The notes beneath the pieces are model-generated. The model worked only from the letters and a program-made list of their open reading frames with translations. It searched no databases and was not told where the DNA came from. Position numbers and translations under genes: made by a program. This document shows, in pieces, positions 8,136-18,100 of a stretch of DNA of 64,000 nt. Source of the DNA: Kibdelosporangium banguiense (GTDB lineage: Bacteria; Actinomycetota; Actinomycetes; Mycobacteriales; Pseudonocardiaceae); contig NZ_JAGINW010000001.1 of the NCBI RefSeq assembly GCF_017876405.1, positions 3,795,203 through 3,859,202 on the forward strand, written 5' to 3'. How positions within the stretch are numbered: position 1 is the stretch's first letter; every line of letters begins with the position of its first letter.

Positions 8136-8513
8136 ATGAGCGACACGTCAGCCCCAGCCCGCGCGTGGACCCGTTGGCAGGATTGGGCGGAGGTGGTGCT
8201 CGGAGTGGTCGCGGTGCTTTCGCCGCTCTGGATGGACACGACGAACACCGTGATGTGGACCATGATCGTGCTCGGCGCCCTGATCGCCCTCGACGGTCTG
8301 TTCTCGCTGGCCATGCCGGGTGTGGTCTACGGCGAGTACGTCCAGGTGGTGCTCGGAGTGCTGCTGTTCATCTCGCCATGGGTGATGGGCTTCACTGACA
8401 TGACAGGCGCCATGTGGAGTGCGTTCATCATCGGCGCGCTGACCATCATCGCCGGCGCGGCCGCACTGCCGGCTGCCAACACCGCACACCAGGGTATGGC
8501 GGGCCAGCACTGA
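8136..8513 (+). CDS. SPW-repeat membrane protein
   Basis: 125 residues with four predicted membrane segments in two similar halves, each with the SPW-type motif: VLGVVAVLSPLW near residue 30 and VLGVLLFISPWVMGF near 80. SPW-repeat proteins are small membrane proteins of unknown function. The ATG at 8136 is preceded by GGAGGTGATC at ideal spacing; the earlier in-frame ATG at 8121 overlaps that ribosome-binding site and was rejected. Confidence 0.88.
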   Translation: MSDTSAPARAWTRWQDWAEVVLGVVAVLSPLWMDTTNTVMWTMIVLGALIALDGLFSLAMPGVVYGEYVQVVLGVLLFISPWVMGFTDMTGAMWSAFIIGALTIIAGAAALPAANTAHQGMAGQH

Positions 8514-8534
8514 GAGTTCCAGCCCTTGCGGACA

Positions 8535-8565
8535 GCGCACCGGACTTGGTGTGATTCCGGTGCGC
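8535..8565 (+). terminator. Intrinsic terminator after the SPW gene
   Basis: Perfect 10-base arms GCGCACCGGA (8535-8544) and TCCGGTGCGC (8556-8565), 11-base loop, followed by TTTCC. It begins 22 bases after the stop codon. Confidence 0.75.
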
Positions 8566-8587
8566 TTTCCGCTTGAGGGGGTGGCCA

Positions 8588-9178
8588 GTGGCCCGGTCGA
8601 AATCCGGTGACGACGATCCCTCCGCGCGGGAGCGGATCCTCGCCGCAGCCGAGAAACTGTTCGCCGAGACGGGGTTCGACGCCACGCCGACCTCCCGGAT
8701 CGCCGAAGCCGCACGAGTGCCCAAAGGCCTTGTGCACTACTACTTCCGCCGCAAGTCCGACCTGCTGACCGCGCTGGTCAAGCGGCTGCCGGACGAACGG
8801 ATCGAACCGTCACGGGTGGTCGTGCCCGGTGACGTGGCCGCGAGCCTGCGCCGCCTGGTCGCCGAACTGGACGCCCGGCTCAACGAGTCCCACTTGCTCT
8901 CACATCTGCTGTGGCGTGAGGCGGACACCCACAAGGATGTCCGTGAGGCACTGCAGTCCCGCTTCCAGTCGATTGTCCGCCAGGTCAAAGCGGTGATCAT
9001 CGCGGCTGGGGCGGGCACGATCGCGATGTCGGACGTCGACAGCGCGTCGGGACTGTTCGCCCTGGCGGTGAGCTACCGGCATTCGGTGGCCCGCCACCCG
9101 GAGGACACCCCGATGATGGACCGCGAGGTCGACTTCATTGCCGACGCTCTGACGCTGGGCGCAGGCGCGAAGACGTGA
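8588..9178 (+). CDS. TetR/AcrR-family transcriptional regulator
   Basis: 196 residues. The N-terminal helix-turn-helix is clear: ARERILAAAEKLFAETGFD, then TSRIAEAARVPKGLVHYYF, the standard TetR recognition region. The C-terminal ligand domain is not recognised. GTG 8588 is chosen because GAGGGGG precedes it; a TTG at 8573 is the alternative. It converges on the MFS gene with a 44-base overlap of the 3' ends. Regulation of that transporter is plausible, but they do not share a promoter region. Confidence 0.88.
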   Translation: MARSKSGDDDPSARERILAAAEKLFAETGFDATPTSRIAEAARVPKGLVHYYFRRKSDLLTALVKRLPDERIEPSRVVVPGDVAASLRRLVAELDARLNESHLLSHLLWREADTHKDVREALQSRFQSIVRQVKAVIIAAGAGTIAMSDVDSASGLFALAVSYRHSVARHPEDTPMMDREVDFIADALTLGAGAKT

Positions 9179-10520
9179 CAACGCCGAGAGCGCAGACGAC
9201 CGCGAAGCCGAACAGCAGGTAGCGGGCCGAATCGAGCAGTGCAGGCTCGCCCATGTTGATCAGGACTCCGGCGACGGCTGTGCCGAACGCGGTCGACAAA
9301 GTCGTCACGGTGGCGACGGCCGCTGCTGCTTGCTGGCCGTCTGCCATCGCGGCGACGGAAAGGTGTGGATAGGCGACGCCGATGCCGCACCCGGCCAGGA
9401 ACAGCACCGGCACCCATGTGATCACCAGCCAGAGCGGCGCGTCCTCGCGTTGCAGCAGGCCCAAGATGAGAAAGCCGGATGCGAGCAGGATCGGGCCGAG
9501 CATGCGCAAACGCCTGATCACCCGTTCGTGAACGGCGGATGAGCTGACGATCTGGGCCGTGGACCAGCCCAGCGAGATGGCCGCGCCGAAGAAGCCGGCC
9601 GCGAGCGGGGCCAGGCCGCCCAGCCGTTGCCCGAACAGCGGCAGGAAGGACTCGACGGCCACACCGAAGGCCAGCAGCCCGAGCGTCAGATAGACCCATT
9701 TCAGTGGCGAGCCTGGTTGATAGGCCGAGCGCGGGAACACTCGCTGTGAACTCTGGCGCTCATGAACGACGAGCCCGGCAAGCAGAAGAAGCCCGATACT
9801 GACCACGCCGATCTTGGTCGGCGTTCCAGGAAGAACGCTCGCCACGCTGACAGCGACCGTTGCAGCTGTGACCAACGCCAGAGATATAGCAGGGATGGGC
9901 ACGCGTGTGTCAGTGCGTTCGCCGCGAGGCAACACCCGTGGCACGATCGCGCCGAACACCGCGCCGAAGATCGCCATCACCACGAAAGCAAGGCGCCACG
10001 AACCGAACTGTGAGAACAGGCCGCCGAGCGCGGGGCCGACGAAGTTGCCAACTCCGTACATCGCCGACATCAGTGCGTTGCCGCGTGTCCACAACCTGGC
10101 AGGCAAGGCAGAGCGGATCACGGCAAACCCAAGCCCTGAAAGCAAACCGGCGCCGATTCCCTGAACGCCACGACCAACCAGCAACACCGGCATCGCGGGA
10201 CCCAGCGCGCAAACAAGCGAGCCCACAAGGAAAAGACCGAACCCGGCGAGGTACGCGCCGACATTGCCCCACCGCGCGAGCACCCGGCTGACAAGCATCG
10301 TCGCGACGACCATCGCGACGAGATAGATCGTCATGTTCCAGGCGTAGAAACCGGCACCGCCGAGTTCCGCCACGGCCGTCGGCAAAAGGCTGGACGCCAG
10401 ATAGATATTCACCGCACCGACGAGAATTCCGCCCGCCAGTACGGTCACCGCGCCGAGATGCCCGGCGCCCAGTAGCTCGCGCCACCGCGGCGGGCTGCTC
10501 AGCTCTTGAAGATCACCCAT
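9135..10520 (-). CDS. MFS transporter, drug-efflux type
   Basis: 461 residues with about 12-14 hydrophobic segments. Motif A-like VSRVLARWGNVGAYLAG follows the second segment, and RGVQGIGAGLLSGLGFAVI matches the motif region between segments 4 and 5 of drug:H+ antiporters. The likely role is proton-driven export of a small molecule across the cytoplasmic membrane; the substrate is unknown. The ATG at 10520 is preceded by GGATGAC. A strong dyad lies 31-74 bases upstream. Confidence 0.85.
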   Translation of the reverse strand: MGDLQELSSPPRWRELLGAGHLGAVTVLAGGILVGAVNIYLASSLLPTAVAELGGAGFYAWNMTIYLVAMVVATMLVSRVLARWGNVGAYLAGFGLFLVGSLVCALGPAMPVLLVGRGVQGIGAGLLSGLGFAVIRSALPARLWTRGNALMSAMYGVGNFVGPALGGLFSQFGSWRLAFVVMAIFGAVFGAIVPRVLPRGERTDTRVPIPAISLALVTAATVAVSVASVLPGTPTKIGVVSIGLLLLAGLVVHERQSSQRVFPRSAYQPGSPLKWVYLTLGLLAFGVAVESFLPLFGQRLGGLAPLAAGFFGAAISLGWSTAQIVSSSAVHERVIRRLRMLGPILLASGFLILGLLQREDAPLWLVITWVPVLFLAGCGIGVAYPHLSVAAMADGQQAAAAVATVTTLSTAFGTAVAGVLINMGEPALLDSARYLLFGFAVVCALGVVTSSRLRPASERRQ

Positions 10521-10550
10521 GTCATCCAGGCTGTCATTGAAGCCGTCCCG

Positions 10551-10594
10551 GAGACTTTTCCCTGTAACCGAGGGGTGATTCCAGGGAAAGTCTC
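10551..10594 (-). promoter_or_regulatory. Inverted repeat upstream of the MFS gene
   Basis: GAGACTTTTCCCTG (10551-10564) pairs with CAGGGAAAGTCTC (10582-10594), 13 base pairs with one bulged T and a 17-base loop. It falls in the leader or promoter of the MFS gene, so it could be an operator or a leader hairpin. The rest of 10521-10823 shows no gene. Confidence 0.5.
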
Positions 10595-10823
10595 AAGCCG
10601 GTGTTGCGGGTGGCCGCCCCGGCACGCTGCGGTGGCCCATTTTCGGTTGATCAAGGAAGGGTGTGGCGTTCTGGCAACGTCCGATTCGAATGTCCGATTT
10701 GACGGTTCACAGTGGACTCTTACGCCTTTTGGCCTAGTTACTTTTGGCTTATGGCGTGGTTTAGTGCGCGTGGCTGATATCCGTCCGGTGGGGGGCGGGC
10801 CGTGAAACGTGGGGGATTTCTAA

Positions 10824-13800
10824 GTGATCGTTCGTTCTGGCATGCGCGCGTCCAGATCGCGCCGCCGTTGGTCGGTACTTCTTTCTGCGGCCGTCGTGCT
10901 GGCATCCGTCCAGTCCGGGGTGACGGCCACGGCCGCACCGGCGGTCTCCGACAAGGCTGTTGACGAGGCGTCCGCGCAGGTCGCGGCCCGTAAACTCGGC
11001 AAGCCGGTGGAGATCACCGGCAAGACGTCGCAGACCGAGGAGTTCTTCGCCAACCCCGACGGGTCTTTCACGTATCGGCAGCATGAGCGTCCGGTCCGGA
11101 TCAAGCGCGGTAGCGAGTGGACGCCGGTGGACACCACACTGGTCAAACGTCCTGATGGGACTGTCGCACCCAAAGCGACCGTTGTGGACATCGCGCTTTC
11201 CGGTGGTGGCAAGGGACGTCCGCTGGCCAGGCTGGCGCACCAGGGTAACGAGATCGGTCTCAACTGGGAGTCCGACCTGCCCGAACCCGTGCTCGACGGC
11301 TCGACCGCGACCTACCCTGAGGTGCTGCCCGGCGTCGATCTCAAGGTCACCGCGGACGTGCTCGGGTTCTCCGAGGTCTTGGTGATCAAGTCGGCTGAGG
11401 CGGCCCGCAACCCGGGCCTCAAGAAGGTCACCTTCGGTTCGCACACGCGCAACACGCAGGTCCGGCAGAAGACCGCGGCGGCCAAGCCGAACCTTGAGGT
11501 GGTCGACGCCAAGGGAACGCCGTTCTTCACCGGTGACGCCACCCGGATGTGGGACTCCAGCGGGGACTCGACGCCGGCCGAGCATTTGGCCGGCAAGGGC
11601 GAGGGCAAGCGCGCTGCGGTGATGGGAACCGAGGTCACGCCGGAGAAGGTGTCGATCATTCCGGACCAGGGCTTCCTGGCGGACAAGGCCACGAAGTACC
11701 CGGTCTACCTCGATCCCGAGTATTCCTGCACCGCGTGCGGCAAGGCGCACCACATCGTCGTGCAGTCGGGCTACAAGACCGCGAAGAACTACGACGCCAC
11801 CAGCGGTTCCCTCAACGACCTGAAAGCGGGACTCCAGACGACCGACTCGTCCGGCACCTCCCGCTCCTACGTCGAGATGTACACCGGTGCGCTCGCGGGC
11901 AAGAACATCAAGTGGGCCACGCTGAACACGACGCTGCTCTACTCGTGGTGGGGCGACGGTTCGGCAACGCACACAGAGTTGTACCTGGCCAACGGGTTCG
12001 GCGGGGGCACGGACTGGAACACCCAGCCTTGGGTGGCCAACATCCCCAACGTTCCCGCGTACCAGTCGTCGAGCAACGTGACCAACCAGGGCAAGGCGTC
12101 GAACGTGTCGATGCAGTTCGGCGCGACCGGTGCGGTGGCCTATGCCGCCTCGAAGTCCTGGGGTTCGGTGAGTTTCCTGCTCAAGGGCAGCCGAGAGGAC
12201 AACACCACCTCGTGGCGCCGATTCGGCCTCAACCCGTATCTCGAAGTTCGCTACAACTCGACCCCGAACGACCCCGTCGGGCACGCCATGCAGAACGGCA
12301 CGGTGCCGTGCGTGAAGGGTGACAACCGGCCGTGGATCGCCACCAGGACGCCGGTTGTGCAGGCCCGTGTGTCCGATCCGGACGGTGGCAGCCTCGGCGT
12401 GAACGTCGCGACCACCGGCGGGCCCTACGGCGCCGACGTGCCTGGAACTTGGCATGAGAACGGTGGCGCGCTGCCGTGGATCGGTACACCGGGCCAGAAC
12501 CAGCAGGCCTTGGCGCAGGTCCAGATCCCGCCGGACTGGATCACCACGGACGGCATCTACAAGTGGGCTATGCGGGTCACCGACGGCGAGATCTACTCAC
12601 CGCGCTGGGACTGGGACTGCGAGTTCTATGTGGACAGCACGCCTCCGTTGGCGCCGAAGGTGACCCGGGCGGGCACCGCGCCGGTCAACCAGGGCGACAC
12701 AGCGTCGTTCAGCGTGAACGTCGACCTGGCCACGGACGGCCTCTACGACATCGACCGGTTCGTCTACACCACGGACGGCAGTGAGCCGTCGACACAGGGT
12801 TCGCCGAGCATTGCGGCAGTCCGGACCGTGGATGCCGGTACGGGCAAGGCCTTCGCGTCCGCCGTGCTGAACACGACCGCGGTCAACGCCAACCAGAACC
12901 TGGTGAAAGTCCGTGCTGTCAACAAAGCAGGCACTCCTGGCCCGAATGGCACCTGCGCCAGCCCGTTGGTCACGGTCGGCACAGCGTGCGGCTACACCGT
13001 CGCGCCGCTGACGTCCGCCAAGTTCCTCAAGGGTGCGTGGGCTATCGACGACACGTGGGGTACCTCAGCGTCGGACCAGGTAGCCACGTTGAACCCGGGC
13101 GAGACCGCGCATCCGCTCAGCCTCCGCGGCGGTGCTGCATGGGCGCTTGGTTACAACCGCGGCAACTCGTGGACGCAGGCTGATGCGTTTGACGCCAAGC
13201 AAGGCACGCGCGGTGGCATGTACCTGACCAACAGCGGCTACATGGAGACGTCGGAGAAGGTGATCGACACTTCGCAGTCGTTCACCGTGGCGGCGTGGGT
13301 ACAGCTGACCAACAAGAACTCGTACTACACAGTCGCCTCGCAGGACGGCACCAATGTCGGCGGGTTCTACCTGCAGTACTCGGCCGACGTAGGCAAGTGG
13401 ACCTTCTCCACCACGCCGACCGACGCCATCACCGACACCCCGTACCGCACGACGTCGGCGGACAACGCGGCTGTCCCGGAGTTGAACACGTGGACCCATC
13501 TCGTGGGCAGCTATGACGCGCAGGCGAAGCAGCTTTCCATGTATGTGGACGGCAAGCGGGTCGGCACGACAGTACTGAGAGATCCACTGTGGAGCGCCAA
13601 TGGCCCGTTCGTGGTCGGCGGCGCGAAATGGAACGGTGGCCGGGTGGACCATTTCCCCGGATTTGTCGACGATGTCCAGGTGTGGCAGCGAGTTCTGTCC
13701 GCGCAGGACGTGCACGACCTCGCCACGGTGGCGGTTCCTCGTGCGGGCTACGGCCTGGCCGAAGGTGCCGGGGCGAAGCTGGCAACGGGTGCGACCGGTG

Positions 13801-15149
13801 ATGAGCTCAACGGCAACTACGTGCCCGCCCCGGTTCCCTCACTGCAGGGCTACTGGAAGTTCGACGAGGGATCGGGGACCACGGTGTCCGACGCCAGCAA
13901 CAACGGCGCCGGCTACGAGAACAACCTGATCACCACGAACGCTGCCTGGGTTCCCGGAAAGACGGGCACCGCCCTGAAATACAACGGAACCTCGGGCAGC
14001 TACAGCTACTCCGCGGGTCGCGCGGTGAACACGTCACAGTCGTTCACGGTCTCCGCGTGGGTCAAGCTCGACGACCTCAACGCCTACCAGGCCGTGGTCG
14101 GTCAGTCGGGCACGAAACGGCCCGGATTCCAGATCCGCTATTCGCCGGACGTCAAGGCGTGGATCTTCGGCCTGAACCGGTCGGACGCGAACGACGCGCT
14201 CACCGAGTGGACCTACCGTGGCGAATCGGTCAGCGAAACGGGCAAGTGGACGTTGGTGACCGGTGTCTACAACAACGACACCAAGCAGATCCAGTTGTAC
14301 GTCGACGGCAAGCTCATGGGCTCCCGGACGTTCACTGGTGTCCCGTGGGACGCCACCGGGCACGTCACGGTCGGCACGTACGAGCTGAACGGTGCCGCGA
14401 CGCATTTCTTCAACGGCACGATCGACAACGTGCAGCTATGGCAGCGGGCGCTGACCGCCAGTCAGGTCGCGGCACTAGCTGGGCTGTCCTATCAAGACAG
14501 TGTTTGGCAGCACGGTCCGTCCGACGGTGCGTCGACCGGAACGGTGAACCCAGTCGCTGACAACGGCGCCGCATACGCGAAGTACCCGGGCGAGATCGGT
14601 GCGCGGGTGACGTGGCCGCGGCCGGCGTTCTTCCGTACTGACAAGTCCTTCACTGTCGAGGCCTGGGTCCGTGACGACGCACTCGCCGGTGGCACTGCGA
14701 CTGCAGCGACCTTTGTGGACGGCGACAAGATGCCGGTATCGCTGGACTACCACCCTGAGTGGGGCAGCAAGTGGACCTTCATGCTGGCTGATTCACGGAT
14801 TCTGGTCAGTGACGCCAGCCCGGTCGAGGGTAAGTGGACGCATCTGGCGGGAACGTATGACGCCGCGACCAACCGTGCGTGCTTCTACGTCGACGGCCAG
14901 TTGCAGAACACCGAGCTGACCAGTTCCGGCGCGACCACCGTCCAGGGATGCTCCACGGGCGTGGTTTCCAAGAACAACTGGGGTTCGGTCGTAGCGGGCG
15001 CGGGCTACTGGAACGGCGGCCAGCTGGTCAATCCGTGGCGCGGCGGCCTGGCTGGAATCCGGTTGTACTCAGGCGTTCGCACCGCCAACCAGATCAAGGA
15101 CGACCGGACGGCCGACGACCCGGGCGCCCTTTTCGAAATCAAGAACTGA
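10824..15149 (+). CDS. Secreted LamG-domain (concanavalin A-like) protein
   Basis: 1441 residues. A basic N-terminus and hydrophobic stretch WSVLLSAAVVLASV followed by TATAAPA form a Sec signal peptide. Residues ~280-470 resemble a DNRLRE-type beta domain (YLDPEYSCTACGKAHHIVV). Three LamG jelly-roll repeats follow, at about 800-965, 1005-1215 and 1260-1430, marked by QSFTVAAWVQL, QSFTVSAWVKL and KSFTVEAWVRD. Such domains bind sugars or proteins outside the cell. The gene ends 29 bases before the RHS gene and is probably co-transcribed. The GTG at 10824 is preceded by GGGGGATTTC. It may be a structural partner of the RHS toxin, which is inference from adjacency. Confidence 0.85.
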   Translation: MIVRSGMRASRSRRRWSVLLSAAVVLASVQSGVTATAAPAVSDKAVDEASAQVAARKLGKPVEITGKTSQTEEFFANPDGSFTYRQHERPVRIKRGSEWTPVDTTLVKRPDGTVAPKATVVDIALSGGGKGRPLARLAHQGNEIGLNWESDLPEPVLDGSTATYPEVLPGVDLKVTADVLGFSEVLVIKSAEAARNPGLKKVTFGSHTRNTQVRQKTAAAKPNLEVVDAKGTPFFTGDATRMWDSSGDSTPAEHLAGKGEGKRAAVMGTEVTPEKVSIIPDQGFLADKATKYPVYLDPEYSCTACGKAHHIVVQSGYKTAKNYDATSGSLNDLKAGLQTTDSSGTSRSYVEMYTGALAGKNIKWATLNTTLLYSWWGDGSATHTELYLANGFGGGTDWNTQPWVANIPNVPAYQSSSNVTNQGKASNVSMQFGATGAVAYAASKSWGSVSFLLKGSREDNTTSWRRFGLNPYLEVRYNSTPNDPVGHAMQNGTVPCVKGDNRPWIATRTPVVQARVSDPDGGSLGVNVATTGGPYGADVPGTWHENGGALPWIGTPGQNQQALAQVQIPPDWITTDGIYKWAMRVTDGEIYSPRWDWDCEFYVDSTPPLAPKVTRAGTAPVNQGDTASFSVNVDLATDGLYDIDRFVYTTDGSEPSTQGSPSIAAVRTVDAGTGKAFASAVLNTTAVNANQNLVKVRAVNKAGTPGPNGTCASPLVTVGTACGYTVAPLTSAKFLKGAWAIDDTWGTSASDQVATLNPGETAHPLSLRGGAAWALGYNRGNSWTQADAFDAKQGTRGGMYLTNSGYMETSEKVIDTSQSFTVAAWVQLTNKNSYYTVASQDGTNVGGFYLQYSADVGKWTFSTTPTDAITDTPYRTTSADNAAVPELNTWTHLVGSYDAQAKQLSMYVDGKRVGTTVLRDPLWSANGPFVVGGAKWNGGRVDHFPGFVDDVQVWQRVLSAQDVHDLATVAVPRAGYGLAEGAGAKLATGATGDELNGNYVPAPVPSLQGYWKFDEGSGTTVSDASNNGAGYENNLITTNAAWVPGKTGTALKYNGTSGSYSYSAGRAVNTSQSFTVSAWVKLDDLNAYQAVVGQSGTKRPGFQIRYSPDVKAWIFGLNRSDANDALTEWTYRGESVSETGKWTLVTGVYNNDTKQIQLYVDGKLMGSRTFTGVPWDATGHVTVGTYELNGAATHFFNGTIDNVQLWQRALTASQVAALAGLSYQDSVWQHGPSDGASTGTVNPVADNGAAYAKYPGEIGARVTWPRPAFFRTDKSFTVEAWVRDDALAGGTATAATFVDGDKMPVSLDYHPEWGSKWTFMLADSRILVSDASPVEGKWTHLAGTYDAATNRACFYVDGQLQNTELTSSGATTVQGCSTGVVSKNNWGSVVAGAGYWNGGQLVNPWRGGLAGIRLYSGVRTANQIKDDRTADDPGALFEIKN

Positions 15150-15178
15150 GACCCACACCGATCTGTCGAGGGGGAGCC

Positions 15179-18100
15179 GTGCGAGCACGGTGGCGTAGCA
15201 GAACTCTGGCCGCGGTCGTCTCAGTCCTGATGGTGGGGACGACGACGACCGCGATCGCGGCGCCGGCAAGGGGCGGCTGGCACGGACTGGGCTGGAACCT
15301 GCCCGGCCTGCAGAAGCCCAAGTCCGTGCCGGGAAGTACGGAACCGACCCGTCCGGCGCCGCGCAGCGAGACCGCGCAGAAGGCGCTGAAGGCCCCGCAG
15401 GCGGTGTCGTGGCCTGCCACGACGTCCGTCGAGGTCGACGTGGCCGCCAAGGCGAAGACGGTCGCACCGTTGGCGGTCGGTCGCAAGGCGGCCAAGGACT
15501 TGCCGGGCCGGGTCCGGATCGAGACGCTGGACCGCGCGGCGTCGGACCGTGCCGGTGTGGCCGGTGTGCTGATGAAGATCGCGCCGGCCTCGGGTGACGT
15601 GTCGGGGCCGTTGTCGGTGGACATCGACTACGCGGGCATTGCCTCGGCGTACGGCGGTGGCTTCGGTGACCGGCTTACCCTTGTGTCCTATCCGGACTGC
15701 GTACTGTCCGCACCGGATCAGCCGCAGTGTCGGGTGGCAACGCCATTGGCCACCACCAACACCTCGGACAAGCACATCCGCAGCGAGGTGACGCTGCCGG
15801 GCAAAGCGGTCCGGATCGGGAACGCACGGCCAGAAGCCAATGCGATCGCCGCACCCATGGTGGTCGCCGCGGTCGGCGGCACCAAGGGCGGCGGAGGCGA
15901 CCTGACCGCGACTTCGTTGTCCCCGGCGGGAACGTGGTCGGCGGGTGGGTCGAGCGGCGAGTTCACCTACGAGTACCCGATCACCATGCCGTCCCCGCCT
16001 GTGGGCGACGCGCCTGGCCTGTCGTTGAGCTACTCCTCGGGCAGCGTCGACGGCGCCACCTCCGCGACGAACAACCAGCCCTCCTGGGTCGGCGACGGCT
16101 GGGGTATGTCGGTCGGCGGTTACATCGAGCGCTCCTACAAGTCCTGCGCCAAAGACCTCGGCGGTAACAACAGTCAGACCAAGACCGGCGACCAGTGCTG
16201 GGCCACGGACAACGCCACGCTGTCGCTCGGCGCACGCAGCGGTCCGTTGGTCAAGGACCAGACCACCGGCGCGTGGCACCCGAAGCGCGACGACGGTGCC
16301 AAGGTCGAGAAGCTCACCGGTGCGTCGAACGGCGCTCGCGACGGTGAGTACTGGAAGGTCACGACCACCGACGGCACGCAGTACTTCTTCGGCCTGAACC
16401 ACCTGCCCGGCTGGGCGAGCGGCAGGCCGGAGACCCAGTCCGCCTTCACCGCACCGGTGTTCGGCAACCACGCGGGCGAACCGTGCAACCAGGCGACGTT
16501 CGCCGCGTCCTGGTGTCAGCAGGCCTACCGCTGGAACCTTGACTACGTCGTGGATCCCCACGGCAACGAGATCGCCTACTACTACCAGCCCGAGACCAAC
16601 TACTACGGGCTCAATCTCAACACCACCACCGCGGGCACGCCGTACGTCCGTGGCGGCTATCTGCTGCGGATGGAATACGGCCTCAACACCAAGGCAGGCG
16701 GTGTTTATGCGCAAGCGCCTGCCCGGGTCGTGTTCGACACAGCCGAACGGTGCCTGCCGTCCGGCACGATCACATGTGACCCCGGCCAGTTGAACTCCGG
16801 CACGGCCTCCTCATGGCCGGATGTCCCGGCTGACCAGATCTGCAACCAGGGCGCGACCTGCAAGAGCGTGTCCCCGACGTTCTTCACCCGCAAGCGTTTG
16901 ACGACCGTGACCACCCAGGTCGCCAACGGCTCGGGTGGCTGGAACAACCGCGACAAGTGGACTCTCGCACACACGTTCCCGGTCAGTGGGGACGGCAACA
17001 ATCCGGTCTTGTGGTTGGACAACATTGTCCACACCGGACTTGCGGGTGGCCCGCTCGCCATGCCCGCCACAACGTTCGGCGGTACGGCCAAGTCGAACCG
17101 GACGTTCGCCAGCCAGGACTACACGAGCCTGTCGCGTTACCGGATCACGTCCATCACCGGTGAGCTCGGCGGTTCGACAACGGTCGACTACTCGGCTCCG
17201 GACTGCCAGGGCGGCGCGCCCGACCCAGCGACCAACACGACTCGCTGTTACCCGATGTACTGGACGCCAGGCGGGAAAACCGACCCGATCCTGGACTGGT
17301 TCAACAAGTACGTCGTCACCGACGTGTACTCCGACGGCCGCACGGTCAATTCGGTGCAGAACCGCACGCACTACGACTACGAGGGCGGTGGCGCCTGGCA
17401 CTTCGACGAGAACCGCCTTGTCGAAGAGAAATACCGGACGTGGTCGCAGTGGCATGGCTACGGCGACGTCACCACGACGACCGGAAACCCCGGTGACCCA
17501 TCCGGTCCGCGTACGGTCGTCAAGGACAAGTTCATGCGTGGCATGGACGGTGACAAGGCGGCGAGCGGCACCAAGAGCGTCTCGGTGAGCAACTCGTTGA
17601 ACGAGTCCATTCCGGACGCCAAGCAGTTCCAGGGATTCAAGCGTGAGGCGCTGTCCTACTGGGACGGCAACGTCATGTCGACCACGATCACCGATCCGTG
17701 GTCAAGCGCGGCGACTGCGACCGATGCGAACAGTGTCCAGTCCTTCGTGACCGGGACGGGCGGCACCCGCACGCGTAGCTGGATCGCGGCCACGAACTCG
17801 TGGCGGGAGACCCGCAGCACGGCCACGTTGAACGACAAAGGTCTGCCGACCGCTGTGCAGGAAGACGGCGACATCGCCGATCCCGCGCAGACAACGTGCA
17901 CGCGCACCACCTATGTGGCCAACACCGATGTGTGGCTGCACAGCGCTCCGAGCTCGGTGCAAAAGGTGGCCGGCCCGTGTGCTGACAGCAATCCGGCGAC
18001 CAGCGCGAACATCATCTCGTACGAGCGCAACCACTATGACGGCAAGGACTTCGAGGCTGCGCCGGTCGCGGGCAAGCTGACCCAGGTCGACACCGTGGAC

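Noticed and set aside
10761..12455. Long minus-strand frame of 564 codons
   Set aside because: Antisense to the LamG gene, Arg/Gly/Val-rich shadow without domains. The same holds for minus-strand frames at 15221-16714 and 19445-20911.
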